Below, in pieces: positions 46,688 to 59,521 of a DNA stretch of 64,000 nucleotides; positions within the stretch are counted from its first letter, which is position 1, and every line of letters starts with the position of its first letter. The translations under genes were made by a program, and so were the position numbers. The stretch comes from Stratiolaelaps scimitus (taxonomy: Eukaryota; Arthropoda; Arachnida; Mesostigmata; Laelapidae). The stretch spans positions 12,995,501 through 13,059,500 of the forward strand of contig JABWDB010000002.1 of assembly GCA_019614645.1 (NCBI GenBank), read 5' to 3'. A model generated the notes under the pieces. It saw nothing but the letters and a program-made list of their open reading frames with translations. It was not told the origin of the DNA and did no database searches.

Positions 46688-49600
46688 AGTGTGTTGTCGC
46701 CTTCGACAATGCAATGGAGGGAGGTCCTCTCGCCGCGAATCGCGTCGAGTCTCTGTGTGCGTGTGTTTGCAGCACTTCGCGTAGATGCAGTCGCATATAC
46801 GCTCACTTTTGTGGAATGTGTTCGTGCGCGATAATAGATATTCCGAGACCCTTCCTGGGAGCGCATCGTCTCCGTCTTTCTCTCTCTCTGTCTCAGCCCG
46901 GCTTCCCGCAGGCGTCCTGTTCCTACGTCTGGTCGCACTCAGCCAGGAAGGCTGGCGGGCGGGCGGGGGGGGGCCCAGGAGGAGGATGGCACACACACAG
47001 CAGATACACTGCTGTCAACATTAGGAGTACGCAGACTAGCTGTACTTCAGTAGCAACAATACCAACGCCAACACCGCTGTCACCGCCGACCCCACCGCAT
47101 GTCTTTGCCGCCTCGTACGGCTCAATAGTGTAAGCTGGAGGCAGTAGTGAGTGTCGGGGCGTTGGGAGTTGATTTATTGCGATATACAAGTCTAGTGTGA
47201 GACATAGAGGCGCGACCGTCCGACCCTCGAGGACGTCGAGAGAGGACACGAGTCCGCGGGATGACACGATGGCTGATGCTGCTGCGGCGGCGGCGGCGGC
47301 GGTGGCGGTATGAGTATTTCTAACGGAGGTTGCGTCGGGCCAGGGTTTGGTTTGATCATTCATGGCCCCGTAGCTAGGAAACGTCATACATCTCGTGGCT
47401 TCAGCGGTGATTGTTCGCCAGTCGTATCCTGGATCGCACTGCACGTTAAAATAAAGTTGTCCCTTCCTGGTTTCGATTGGATTAATTTCACTACACCGAC
47501 CCTCGATCACAGATGTGTGCATGTGTGTGTGAATATATTTGCTCGCTCGCACGAATGCAATCGATCTATCGCACGATCGATGTATCTCTGGTTGAGTTAG
47601 TTTGCGAGTCGCTGTGTATCTGACTGTGTGGGTTAGAAGAGCGCGTCGGGGCTCGGCAGATGCATAGATGTGTACGGCGACTCCGCCGTCGGTGGTGTTA
47701 AATCTACGGCAGTGACTATGAGGGTCCCCAGGGCGTCATAAGGAAATCTCCACAAGTGAGCAGGGTCGATTAGGCCAATACGGTACAAAGCCAAAGGCGG
47801 CGGAGGAACAGCCGGCAGAGCGCGGCCCGTTGGGTAACGAAAGACATCTAGTAGGCTAACAGGCTGTTGGCAGGGTTGAGGTTAAGGGTAGAACTGGCGG
47901 GAGCTCCGATTGCAGACGAACCTTCTGCCAAGCCCACATCGAAACCTGGCCGGATCTTAGTCGGGCAAGGGGCGTTTCTACAGACCAACAAAATAGTGAC
48001 GGTTGGGTTGTCGGTGGATAGTCCAGTGGCCAGTGGTCATCCGATCCGAGTGGAGTTACTCGACCGGTTCCCTGGCTCACCTCTTTCTCTACCCACGCTA
48101 GCGTCTGATCAGGCACTGACCTATGGCTCTCCGGCAAGCATCCCCCTCTGACGTTCCTTACCTATTTCCCTTCACTCAGTATGACCGACCCAATCTCAGA
48201 GGTTAGAGCCTCGTTGCCGCTCAGTGAAGCCTTTTGCGCTAGTCGAAACGACAGCTCAGGCCGGCTAGCAACATTTCTCCGCAGCTGGACGACAGAACTG
48301 CCAGAACCACGGTCAAACAGATCATGGCCAATGATTTCTTGTGCAGAACGTAACGCCGCAATGGCTAAGAGGTCGTTTTGTGGAGCAACAACCGTACACT
48401 CCGTATATCGTTAGCACTGTGATCGGATTCTTGGGGAGAGGGAACCTTTGAAACGATAGTACATCGTAGTTTTCCTTTCGATTCTTCATAACTAACTCGT
48501 CAATTCTCGGCCGCTCGCAACCGTGTAGGGCACACAACATGAACTGTTTAACTAGTCGTGCTAATATGCGCATTCAATCAGCCTTGTGCTAATTATGTGA
48601 AGATACACTGCACAACAAACTACGGGGGATTAATGTATTAAAATAAAATACATTGATCACCAAATATCTGCCTAAATCGATATAGCCGTTCAGACAGTGA
48701 GATTAAAACAAGCGTGCCAGCATTGAAGTTACTCGGCTCTATGCGGACGCTAACATGAGTTATAGATAGACTAGAGATGAACAGCTAAACGCTATTTGCC
48801 CAGCCGTATTGGCATTTAACAGGAGCCGAGTAAAGCCGCACTCAAAGCGACTCTAAGCGCTGTGGATACGAAGGAAGATGTTTACCCCGGCGGAACCGTG
48901 AATCCTGTTCAACGAAGGGAACTGTCTAATTCCACCTCGACACATTCTACGAGCCTTGTATAAAATACAAATTGTCTATGCAACAGAACGAATGTGTAAC
49001 ATACATCCCTTGGCCTCTTATATAGACCGTAGTCATCTGCGCGTCGATCATGCGCAGTGCCACTCTTTGCAGTTTCGAAACTGACCTTTCTTATTTTTTT
49101 ATCTTTCTAAAGCATTGTATGTTTATCTTTCTAAATGTATGTACGTTCACGATTTCTTTAAACCTATATGTAGGTTCAAGACGCCGCAGTACAATAGTAT
49201 ATATCAATAGTCGTTTTTGCACACTTCACAGCCCGGCACGATCCTGCGCGTGTGTCTGTAAACTCTGTTCGCCTTCCCCGCTTCGCTCCCCTTTTTCAAG
49301 CTGCAGGTTTATTGTTCAGGTGGCGAGCAGAAAACGAAAACACCGTGAAAGTGTGTTCTTGGCTCACATGGATCAGCTCGCGAACAACAAGAGAAGAACC
49401 GCAGTTGGCTGAGTAGATGCTCCCAGCTGTTTTTGTGTTTGCGGTACTGGAGCATCCACATCACCCGTCGGCTGGCGCGCTTTGCGGTGCGTTCTATGAC
49501 CATCCGAGGCCCGTAAGCCTGCCCGCGGTGGCTGCATAGCTGTTGCCGGTCTCACCGGCGTGGCCTGCCGCAGCATACTCGTCCTGCTCTTGAATCTTCG

Positions 49601-50396
49601 TTTGCCATCGAACTCACGGAGCTCTCTGGCTGAGTGAAGCTAGCTTCAACTTCTCTCTCATCGTTTCTCTCAATATCTTCCTAGCAGAACACGGCGTCGT
49701 CTTTTCTTTCGGTGGACGAAACGCACATCTATCCCCCGCTCCGTGGCTTTGCTCGCCTGGACTGGGCTCCGCGATCCCTATGTAGTCAGTCTAGTGAACG
49801 GCAACGCTAGGACGATCAGCCCAGCACTAGCCAGCATCGGCAACCTACAGCACCTAACCTAAAGCATGCCTAAAATCTAGGCAGCCAATGAAGCAAACGT
49901 CGGCTCCGCCGCCAGTATCTGGACCAATCCCATCGGGACGTCTTCCTTCATCGCGGTTGGCCATATCCCGTAGACCGGCATCGCCGGTGCCATCACCGCT
50001 AGTCTCCTTCCCGCCCGTCTGAGCGGAGTAAGCGCCAGCCGAGCGCCGCCAGCCAATCCTATCCGAGCAGCCAACAGGGAAGGAATGAGGAGAGAACGCG
50101 ATGGGAAATTGACACTTTCGGGCACGCGGGGAGACGGCGAGGAAGAGAGCTCCAGGAGAAGAAGGCGGGGACACGCTTCGGAGGTTCGGCTGGGGTAAGG
50201 CGGTGGCAGCAAAACACAAAAACAACAGCGGCAGCAGTCACCGACAGAGGGGTTGCTGCTGCTGCTTCTCAGCCATCACGGTCGGCATCAGGCGGACCCG
50301 ACCGGCGGACCCGACCGGGGGATGAGGCCTCACAATTCCACCTCTGCCCACCCACTACCCCCAACACACCCACGACCCCCAGCCCCTGTCCCTGGC
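46688..50396. other. Gene-free stretch, GC-rich then AT-rich then GC-rich
   Basis: GC-rich to 48.4 kb with (GCT)/(GGC) triplets at 47273-47307, AT-rich at 48.4-49.2 kb, GC-rich after. A 77-residue ATG frame at 48181-48414 and a TTG-started frame at 47867-48151 have no recognised motif. Confidence 0.45.
47273..47307. repeat. (GCT)/(GGC) compound triplet repeat
   Basis: GCTGCTGC followed by GGC units with one GGT. Confidence 0.8.
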
Positions 50397-50423
50397 TCGT
50401 TCGTTCGTTCGTTGGTTCGTTCG
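50397..50423. repeat. (TCGT)n microsatellite
   Basis: Tetranucleotide TTCG/TCGT repeats with one GTTGG interruption. Confidence 0.8.
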
Positions 50424-51339
50424 GCCTGTTGGTCCGAAACCTCGTTCGTATATGGCCGCACCCGCGTCCGCGTTCGCAACATCTGCCGTCGGAGGAGCCA
50501 AGGAGCCGGACCAGCATCAAGGCACAAGTAGCATGGTCAGCCGCAGAAGCAAGCCGCAGTGGTGAACAGCAGCATCACCACTGTGATGACTGGTGTTCAA
50601 CGGGAAGGCTGGGCCTTAGGATTGGAAGATGCCTTCCAATTCGGCTTTCAGAAGAGGGATTCGCGGGAGGCGGGGTGAACGCGGGGCACTGACGAGGGAG
50701 CCGAAAGGAGACTAGGTGAAGGCAGGGGCAAGATACGGCAAAAAGCAACGTAGCCTACAGTAGCGCGAACGGAAAGTGGGTGACGAAGTGGGTGCTGGTG
50801 TTGGGTCGGTGATCGGCGATGGCGGCGGCAGCAGTGGCAGGCGACGCTCGGTTTGCTTCGGTCGGTTTTGCTGGCGCAGCGGTGGCGCCGCTGTCCATGG
50901 CCGCACTGTCGACTAGAAAGGAGGGCAGGAAGGACAGCCGGGCTCTTCGAAGGAGAAGCGCTTTACTCCCATGCTGCCGTGTAGGCCGGCATCAGTCCAC
51001 GGCGTCGTGGTCTTGTCGACGGCAGTAGCAACAACAGCGTCAGGAGCAGCATCAGGAGTAGTAGTTGTAGCAATAGCAGCAACATTTCATCATGACCGCT
51101 GGGCGGAAGAACGGGCGGAGGAGGAACTGCAGCTGCAGAGAAACGGGCCTACAGTCGAATTGAGGATTGGGTCGAAGGGGAAATGGTAGTGGCTACGGAG
51201 AGGCACGCCGACCGGTCAGGGCGCCACGGCGGCAGCCAGACTGGGTCTGCTCTCCACAAAATAAAACACACGTCACCGGAAGGGGCGAACAGAACGAACC
51301 GCTGTCGGGCGAACGGGGGACTGTTGTTCAACGAATGTA

Positions 51340-51358
51340 GTGTGTGTGTGTGTGTGTG
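51340..51358. repeat. (TG)n microsatellite
   Basis: Perfect GT/TG repeats. Confidence 0.85.
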
Positions 51359-52599
51359 CTAGAGTGTGTCCGACGTTCGGCTGATGTGAGCGACAACGAT
51401 AGAGGATTGGTAGAGGACGCCAGCAAGGACAGGCTGCCTCGGCGCTTGACGCTCCACTGGCGACGGTGGAAATATTCGGGTCTCTAGGAGAGGCTGGCCA
51501 ACCACCTGCTTGTGCGAAGCTGCCTCAAGAGATGTATGTATTTACCTTCACAGAGACACACACTCACACACACAGAGTCATATTAACACACGACCTTTAA
51601 TCACAGCCATCCAGAGTAGTAATTTAGATCACCGCTGTGGCAACAATACGCGTGGTACAATACACGTTTGACACGCAGGTAGGATGTTCCGTCATGCGTT
51701 GCTCCTGTCCAGCATTGTCGTGTTGTGCGCTGGGTCCCTCAGACGTGGTTGCTTCAAAGAAACGTTTTAGTGTGTAGTAACTGCAGCGGCGGCAGCAGCC
51801 CTGATAACGACAACATTCCCAAGACCTGCACGGCCAGCGTGCAGCAGATCGGCTAGCGTGTCTCTATCGTCGCGCGCCTTTTCCACACCGCCACGTTGCT
51901 GTATAATGTGGCGTCTGTGAGCTGAATGATGCGGCCAGCATAGCTGTAACCGCTCCGCTATCCAGTCCGGCTGCGTTACTGCCAGTAGTATCCCAAGCCT
52001 CCCGTCAGCCCCCGCAACGTCGCCCACGTCTCGTCTGCTTAGCCGAAGAGTGGTTACACTGTGTCGTCTACGAACCTAGCCGCTCGATGTACGTAGCACT
52101 AGTGGCTGCAGTAGCAGCAGCAGCAGTGGAAGAAGAGGAAGGCGGTGGGTGCGTTAAGCGCTGCTGGCATCGCGAACAGAAATGGCTGGGCCATGTAGTG
52201 ATGAAATGCGTTGTTCCCGTCGACTCGCCGGAGGTCGGTCCGTCAGCAGAGTACCCCAGTACCCCTGCAAGGAGTAGAGGCTGGGGCTGGGGTCTGTATG
52301 AGGCCGGGCATACGGGATGGCGAAGAAATACGGGAAGCTCGGGGCGACGACGGCGACGTCTGTGAAGGCGCCACCGTTGCCGTTGTGGTAGCGGCGGAGG
52401 CGGCGGCGGTGGCGGCAGCAGTGGCGAGCGATGAAACGCTCGCTGCCGCCTGCCGCCGACTGTGATAATGTGATTTACCCGTAGCGGTGTCGGCAAGCGA
52501 CTGTGTATCCACGGTCGCTATCCCGCCATGCCACGATCTAGAGCCACAGCCACCAGCAGCAGCCCTAGCATGGTTTAGGCACCCCTAGCCTGAAGGCCA

Positions 52600-52690
52600 C
52601 GCAACGAAGAGAGAGAAAGAGAGAGCAAGAGAAAGAAAAAAGAAGGAGGAGAGGATAAAAGAGAATCTGCGAGAAGGGAGAGAAAAATGG
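52600..52690. repeat. GA-rich purine tract
   Basis: Nearly pure purine on the plus strand (GAGAGAGAAAGAGAGAGCAAG-like units). Confidence 0.65.
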
Positions 52691-53057
52691 GCCTTTGCAC
52701 AGGCGAACACACACGAACGTACACATCCCAAGACTCACTAGCGTACATATACTACTCGTATACGATACAGATCCACACATCCCCGCGGCGTGAACAGCTT
52801 GTGTGTGAGTATTATGGGGGAGGGGACATGGCATGACGTGGGATGAACGGGGGGGTCTCTGGGTAGAAGTGGGCCTAACGGGAGTCCGCTGCACCCGCAA
52901 CCGAAGGCAGCACTGGGCAAACGGCGACGTGCACGGAAAACACTTCTGGTGGCCGAACCGCGAGCCGCTGCAGCTGCCTGGCTAGCGTGTAACCTTCTAC
53001 TGAGAAGAGGACTGGGCAAACCCCATTGATGGGGTTTGGCCCGCCTTTCCACCCAGG

Positions 53058-53375
53058 ATGTTCGCGCCTATTAGCGCGCATTGTAGCAAGTGCTACCGCG
53101 TCCTGGTGTATGAGGACATGGCCTTTATGGGCTCTGCCTGTACCGGGCTGTTGCTGTACTGTTTAATGGGGACCAACTCGCTGGACGAAAAATTGAGAGT
53201 TACACAACAGCACCTGTTTCTCGAAGAGCTTAGGAGAAGGACGGGCAGAATGAGAGGAAGACGACGCAAAACGAAGTTTGAGGCTCTCTGTGGACGTTTG
53301 CGTGTGTACGAGAGTGCCTGTAGAGTACGTGTAGACTGCAAATTTGTAGAGGGTATCCTAGTACTAGAGACTTGA
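53058..53375 (+). CDS. Unrecognised 105-residue ORF, possible exon
   Basis: ATG-initiated frame. Immediately before it, a pyrimidine-rich stretch ends in CCCAG|G at 53056, a plausible splice acceptor, so this could be an exon rather than a single-exon gene. The N-terminus has an HCSKCY patch and a hydrophobic segment (about 20-40). The middle is basic and helix-like (EELRRRTGRMRGRRRKTKFE). No family recognised. The frame is low in simple repeats, which favours it slightly over neighbouring open frames. Confidence 0.2.
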   Translation: MFAPISAHCSKCYRVLVYEDMAFMGSACTGLLLYCLMGTNSLDEKLRVTQQHLFLEELRRRTGRMRGRRRKTKFEALCGRLRVYESACRVRVDCKFVEGILVLET

Positions 53376-54856
53376 AAGCTTGTGTGTGTAAGAAAGGGAT
53401 AGGTCATTTTCAGTCAATGTCGTTCAAAGAGGTCTTACTGTGTGCCGGAACTCCTCTATGAGAAAAAAAGCGGCGCGTATCACTACTCACTCATTGCCAG
53501 ACGATGACTACTCACCCATTCAAGGTGAAAAATAGGCAGGCCGACCATTCAGTCAGTAGTACCAGCTGTGCGATGGAACTGAGTGGGGCCTGTGATGTTC
53601 TTTTTTTGCACAGCAGGACCGACTGGTCTCTAGTCGTTGAGGTGGGAGACCGTTGTGGGGTGCGGGCAGGCTGTGATTCTACGATCCCGCCGTTCATTCG
53701 TTCATTGCTACATAGCCTCATCTCTAGCCAACCCCACGAGCGACTGACTCCCGACGCCCGCAGCAACTCCTATCGGAAACCTCTTTCTCCCCCCCTGGAC
53801 GCAGTATTGACCGGCACGACTGTAAGAACTACTATTACTACACAACGACTACTATTACTAACTACGACTCCCAAGACCCCCAACTGGCCCGTCCCCCTCT
53901 GCCCCGCCGTAGCCACTACGGCCGACGGTGTGACCGCAGAAGGCTGAGATCGTCGTAAACTGTGACCAAGCCAGCAAGCAGTTCGGAAGAACGTTGCCGA
54001 GGGAAGAACGCCGACTATAGGCCGGAATCGCTTCGTACCTTAGGTGTGGAGCGTTTCTACGTCGACCACCCTAAGCTCGAGCAGGCAGCAAGCCAGCAAA
54101 GTCAAACAATGTGACGTGTGGCACGTCTGCGCCGTTCCCTGGCCTAGCAGGGAACTCAGCAAGCGACCCCAACTCGGCGGCGCCACTCCAGCCGACTCGT
54201 GGAGGTACACTGATGCCGACTAGATGACTGGCAGAGACGCGAAAGGTAATAAAGTGGTACAAAAAAACGGAGACAAAGCCTTTCTCGGAGAATGGCACCA
54301 TAGGAAAACAGGATCGATGCTATTGAAGTTTTCTATTGGATCACAGTAGGAGCGCCCTCACGCGACGATGACCGGCACCAATACTGTGACAGCCACTACA
54401 ATGTAAAAGGGGTATTTAAATAGATTTTCTAGAACGAATGTTCTTTGCAATGATCTTCATAATTTCTCTGCTCTATGGCTAGCTTGAATGTTGCGGTAGG
54501 AGAAGCGAAGAAACGATCCATGATATGATTATGCGGTTGTATGCGGCCGTGTCTAAGGCATTTCTATGAGTACTCAGTTGTGATCGCTGGGAAACAGCTG
54601 AGAAAGAAGGAGAAAATGAGAAAGAAATAATTGGACGTTCTTGATTTGCGGATGATCGTTATCGACACAATGCTCAGAAGTAAACAATCACGTAGTCGAT
54701 TTTGAAAATGACATCAATGATACCCAAAATGCAGACTTTTGAAGTATTTTTTTTGTCAGCAGGAATCTCGGAATTAAAAAGGCATTGTATGCAAATCAAT
54801 TATAAAAAAAAACTGGAAAGGATCGATTAAGGCAAATTTCTCACCTATTACGTTTG

Positions 54857-54881
54857 TATATATATATATATATATATATAT
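54857..54881. repeat. (TA)12 microsatellite
   Basis: Perfect alternating TA. Confidence 0.88.
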
Positions 54882-55365
54882 GTGTATATATCATCATCAT
54901 TATATAGTAACGTCCAGAGAAAAATGACATCAATTTAAATTCACCTAAAAAAAGGTCGCCGTCATTTTGGAAGTGGGTAGAGAACGTAGTCGTTACAGCA
55001 CCAGAAATAGAATCTGCTGTATCACCAATCTCAACTGATTCGAAATGTATCACTATCAACAACAACACAATTAATAATGATGAAACGATGATAGCATCGC
55101 CGTAATGAGCAGCCGCACAATTGGCGTGCCTGTCAACTAGCGCCGCAGACGATAGCCGTGAATCATTGCAGCGCACTGATAAAACTCCAGTGACGACAAC
55201 AATATACACCATAACAGGCAACGGCTCGGAGGGGAGAGCTGAGCCAAGCAACGAATTGTTGTGTGTGGCTGTCTGTGTAACGACCTATGTATGTCTATTC
55301 TATTGTTATTTGTTACTATGTGTTCTGTGCGTTGATGTGTCATATATGGACAGCGTTCGGGATTT

Positions 55366-55382
55366 CAGCAGCAGCAGCAGCA
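55366..55382. repeat. (CAG)n microsatellite
   Basis: Perfect CAG units. Confidence 0.8.
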
Positions 55383-56065
55383 ATATGCCGAGCGAGACTG
55401 TTGAGGGGAAGGACCATCACTCTCCTCGTTGATGACAGCGCTAGAACCGGCGAATCGTTCATCATTTCGACGATCTCATCTTTGGCAGCGCAAACGTGAG
55501 CGTACCTAGAGGCTTTCACCGCCACAGTAGCAAATGGTAATTTCGGCTGGTGTCACCAACCGCCCTGCGCACATATCTATGTCGTCGTGACATTTCCGCC
55601 GTTCGTTTTCATCGATAACGACGACGTCAATCGCTAAATCAGCTATGTGACATTATCACCGTCGTCATGGTCGTCCAGTCGCAGGACGGCACATCTCGAA
55701 TGGTGGTCAAGGCCTGAAACGCTGGGTAATCTCCCTCTCTTTTCGGGGCAGCGTGGGGGGGGAGGCGGCGACGGTGGCGGCGACGGCAGTGGCAACTACT
55801 GTTTTTCGTATTGTGTGTTTGCTGTATCAGCTGCCTGCTGCTGATGCTACAGCCGGCGGGAACAGCAGCACCAGCAGCTCTACTAATAATGGCATTAGCC
55901 TCAATCTTTTCTAGCGTGCACTGTTGCGTTGGGGTTAAGCAATGGAAAGACAATGGACCGCCCGTCACGTCACCGCTGCCGCCGCCGCCCCCCCCACAAA
56001 GCAAAACAATTTCACAACACAACAACATTTGCGAAACCTTTAATCCTCAAAGCTGACATGCGCCG

Positions 56066-56082
56066 AGAGAGAGAGAGAGAGA
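56066..56082. repeat. (GA)n microsatellite
   Basis: Perfect AG units in a purine-rich region. Confidence 0.8.
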
Positions 56083-56424
56083 AAGCGACCGAAAGAGAGA
56101 GAGACAACGAGATGGAGGCGAGCGGCAGTGCTGACGGCCAGCCACAAAAACACGACAGCGGCGACAGCGAGGCCAGAAGCAGAAACAGCAGTGAATGATA
56201 GAACGAATAGATATGAGATCAGCAGCATCGAGAATGGGACGACAAATGATAGAGCTTGGGTTTGTTTTGTTGTCGATATTATCGTCCCGTTCGTAGACAT
56301 TGTAGGCAGTCGTCGTAGATGCTGATTGGTGAGTTGACTCGCCAGCGGTAGTCAGAGAAACGGCAAAAGGACTCAATTTTTAATTGTGGGTCATGTGGCA
56401 GAGATGTGCATCGTCGAGCAATGT

Positions 56425-56451
56425 TATATATATATATATATATATATATAT
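56425..56451. repeat. (TA)13 microsatellite
   Basis: Perfect alternating TA. Confidence 0.88.
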
Positions 56452-56999
56452 CTAGAGAAAACCATCACTGTGGAAGTCTCTGTCGCTGTTACGGCTGAAC
56501 GGAGGAAAATCACATTAAGCTGTCTGCGAAACTTCGGGTCCTTATGATGGTTAACAATGTACGGCATCTGTCTTTCGGACCTACTCACTCCATCGTAATA
56601 GTCAACGCCTTTCTAAAGGCGAGAAATAAACTACCCCCAAAACTCAGCCGTAATTCTTTACTGATACACTTGTTTAGAAATCGGTTGACAGAAACTAACT
56701 GAGTAATTCCATAGAATAAACGCACTACGCTACCCCTGCATTAAGGGTAAGAGACCTATTACTAACAATGAGCCAAGTGTCGTTCTAGGTCGGTCGGTAG
56801 CTTGGGCGCCCTTAAAACGAACTCCGCTCCGCTTCCATTGTCCTGTCCAGGGCGGAGAATCGGATAAAGAATGTACATACTTTGAGTAGGCACAAAGATC
56901 CCGAGACCTCGTAAGGTAAACTAATCATTAAAGGGCTACCTTTGCTTGTGCACACTTGTTGGTGATCAGACGAAGAGGGTATTCGCCATATGCAATTTC

Positions 57000-57002
<3 letters not shown>

Positions 57003-57031
<29 letters not shown>
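57003..57031. repeat. (AT)14 microsatellite
   Basis: Perfect alternating AT. Confidence 0.9.
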
Positions 57032-57034
<3 letters not shown>

Positions 57035-57705
57035 TCCAGTGAAAATCGATAAACGTCATCGGCTATCCCCCTGGCCGAAGCGAGGGGAATAGAGAACAGT
57101 GGCTCTGAGCCTGACAGTTGCTATATCTGGTCAAGGGCAGGATACACTAGACCAAAACGAACTATTACTGTGGCCGAGCAGAGATAGGATGGACCGGTGT
57201 CACAGACTGTCCCGTAACTGGGCGTTCGGCAGTGATCTGCAGTGGTCTTGGCCAGTAGTCGATGCCTGCCTTCCACAGCTCAGGAGAAGTGGCCTTGTGA
57301 CCTTAAGGCGTATCCGTTCCCAATTGGCTGCCTGACCGATTCAAAACTAGGCAGCCGAAAGGAGATGGCCACACTAGAAGTTAGTAATGGTGCTCATACG
57401 GATTTAGGCTACAAGGTGCATAGGTTACATATTCTTTGCTAAAGTTTAACCACAATGGGCTGAGCAGGATTCTCCGGATACCCTGACCGCTCCACTGCAC
57501 AAATTTCATGGGGCAAATTCGCTCCTGCAGTTCGGGCTGTATATTTCGACAGATCAGGTAGGCTTTCGTTCCGCTCGATTGTTCGAAGAGACACCTCCGC
57601 TGTTTAATGCCTCTCAATCCATCATCATGAGCAGCACCACCACCACCAAACGTTTACTTACGTTTCGTTCAATTCAGGTATGCCTTTATTCAAAAGAATA
57701 CATCG

Positions 57706-57775
57706 TCCATAAAAGGACTCGAACTAGCGGCTTCTGCGGGCTCGTTTGCCGCGTTACAGCGGTGGCCAGACAACA
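57706..57775 (-). repeat. Possible tRNA-derived SINE fragment
   Basis: On the minus strand a TGGCCACCGCTG block (A-box-like) is followed by CTAGTTCGAGTCC, a good B-box match. The T-arm stem does not pair, so it is not a functional tRNA. It is the strongest B-box match that I noticed in the window. Confidence 0.35.
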
Positions 57776-57966
57776 TTTACACATATAACATTTAACATTA
57801 AACACATAACATTTACAATACGCGCATTTCGTCAGTCTCTTCTCCCCACCCAACCGCCTCTGTTATCCGACCGTGGTGCAACTGCTGCTGCTGCTTTGAG
57901 CGTGTCCGCTTAGACCCCTCTGGCCGTCAGTCAAGACCTACCACATTGGACCCACTTTAGCTGCTA

Positions 57967-58014
57967 CTGTTGTTGTTGTCGCCGCCGCCGCCGCCGCCAC
58001 CACCACCGCCGCCA
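57967..58014. repeat. (TTG)/(GCC)/(CAC) compound triplet repeat
   Basis: TTG units, then GCC units, then CAC and CGC units in direct succession. Confidence 0.85.
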
Positions 58015-58362
58015 ATGGTCATAACGCACAGCCAAGCTGGAGGTCAGTCCGGTCAGAATTGTCGAAGGTGAACATCTGAGAAAACGTCCCAATTCGCTGC
58101 TGACGTTAAAGGGGGCTCACGAGAAAGAGATCGCGCACTTGTTCCCATGATGTTATTCCAACGACACTACCGCTGTAATGTTATTGCTGCTGCTGCTGCT
58201 AATACGCCTACGACCACTACTAAGGGTACATACGATTACTCCGATGCTGCATATATAATAGAATGGCATATTTATACGAGTTGAGCAATCGATAAGCATC
58301 AAACGGCGTACACGGTGTGGATCGGACGCTCGCGATGGGGACGGAGGCTTTCGTTATGTTCG

Positions 58363-58397
58363 TATTATTATTATTATTATTTTTATTATTATTATTG
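58363..58397. repeat. (ATT)n microsatellite
   Basis: ATT units with one TTT interruption. Confidence 0.85.
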
Positions 58398-59101
58398 TCG
58401 TCGCCGTCGTCAGCACCAGTAGCAGCAGCGGCACCATCATCTATCTATCGCGGTCAGGAGGCATTGAAAGGCATCGACCTACGACGGACGAAGGCTGTTG
58501 ATGTCTGTTGTACAGATGCAGGTTGTTGCATGCTGGATGTTAGGTAAAGCTTGCTAGCGTTAGAGAGACCTATGTCAATCGATAGACCTAGGCCGCGTCT
58601 GTGCAAGGCAGAAGGCCGAATAGAAACAGCAGTAGAATCAATTGTGGCCACAACATATACAGGGGATCGGTATAATATAATACATGGGATCCGTAGTCAA
58701 CAGCGTGCATGCGTCTCGTCATAGGACGCCAGAACTATAATAATCGTATAAACTTCTACGGTTCAGGGGAGAGGAGATTCAGGCACGTGAAACTGGAAAC
58801 AGAAAATAAGCCGCCAAACTATTTCCCCTCTGGCTATTACCTACTCCTGTCTAGTTCCTTGTGCCCTCGCTTGTCGTCAAGCTATTTATCGATTTGGGAG
58901 ATTGCGATTCGCTGCATTGCCTCGCATATTCGTCGTATGGCTGCGATATTCGAAATCGACGCCCCCATCGAACTCTTACTGGATCCATATGTGATAACAT
59001 ACAAGTTGTTCATTCGGTTAGACAAAATACCGAGTACAATCTCGCCCAATGTACCATCGTGCATGGACCGACCCGGCAACGTAACACACGCACAAATATA
59101 G

Positions 59102-59123
59102 ATATATATATATATATATATAT
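59102..59123. repeat. (AT)11 microsatellite
   Basis: Perfect alternating AT. Confidence 0.88.
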
Positions 59124-59498
59124 GTATAATGTGTTTTCCTCCATCCATCCACTTGGCCGTCTCGCCTTGTTCAGCAGCTAAGAGTACCTAGTGCTACTGT
59201 TGCATATTCCATGTGTTCGTGCGAGACGAGCTGTATGCATGTACGCATTCACCCGGCCAACGAGGCTGAGCTACCTGTCGGCGGTCAGCTGGAGAAGCGG
59301 AAAGCTGCCCACCCGATGCAACAGATGAACAGCAGCGTTCCTGACTCTGCACTGAACCCGGCGCCATCGAGCCATATGATTAAAATACCATAGAGCACAT
59401 GCAGATCGATGCGGTGTTGAGCTTATTTATTTGTCAATAGAGCAATAATAGTGATACGTCTTAGTACTACGAACGATATGATGCTTCTTATTATCATT

Positions 59499-59521
59499 GT
59501 TATTATTATTATTATTATTAT
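59499..59521. repeat. (ATT)7 microsatellite
   Basis: Perfect ATT units. Confidence 0.85.

Larger units (their letters stand above)
50424..53057. other. GC-rich gene-free stretch
   Basis: Triplet-rich sequence with (TG)n at 51340-51358, CAG units near 52110-52126, GGC/GTGGCGGC units near 52392-52425 and a long GA-rich tract at about 52600-52690. Open frames on both strands are low-complexity. Confidence 0.45.
53376..57002. other. Gene-free stretch
   Basis: AT-rich at 54.3-55.1 kb and 56.3-57 kb, GC-rich between. Repeats seen are (TA)n 54857-54881, (CAG)n 55366-55382, (GA)n 56066-56082 and (TA)n 56425-56451. A minus-strand frame at 54841-55251 with a hydrophobic start runs into the (TA)n tract and is not called. 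Confidence 0.45.
57032..59101. other. Gene-free stretch with tRNA-like unit and triplet repeats
   Basis: Holds a minus-strand tRNA-like fragment near 57706-57775, a short CATTTA-type repeat at about 57770-57825, the compound triplet tract at 57967-58014, (GCT)n near 58185-58200 and (ATT)n at 58363-58397. No open frame has a recognised motif. Confidence 0.45.

Noticed and set aside
46399..46938. 179-codon minus-strand frame and other frames ending in Tyr-Ile repeats
   Set aside because: The Tyr-Ile repeats are translations of (AT)n microsatellites and the alanine run comes from AGC/GGC triplets.
46923..47552. 209-codon open frame on the minus strand
   Set aside because: It runs through GCT/GGC triplets that give an alanine run, and shows no domain.
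52068..52512. Overlapping open frames on both strands
   Set aside because: CAG/GGC-type repeats keep several frames open at once, giving poly-Ala, poly-Pro and poly-Arg.
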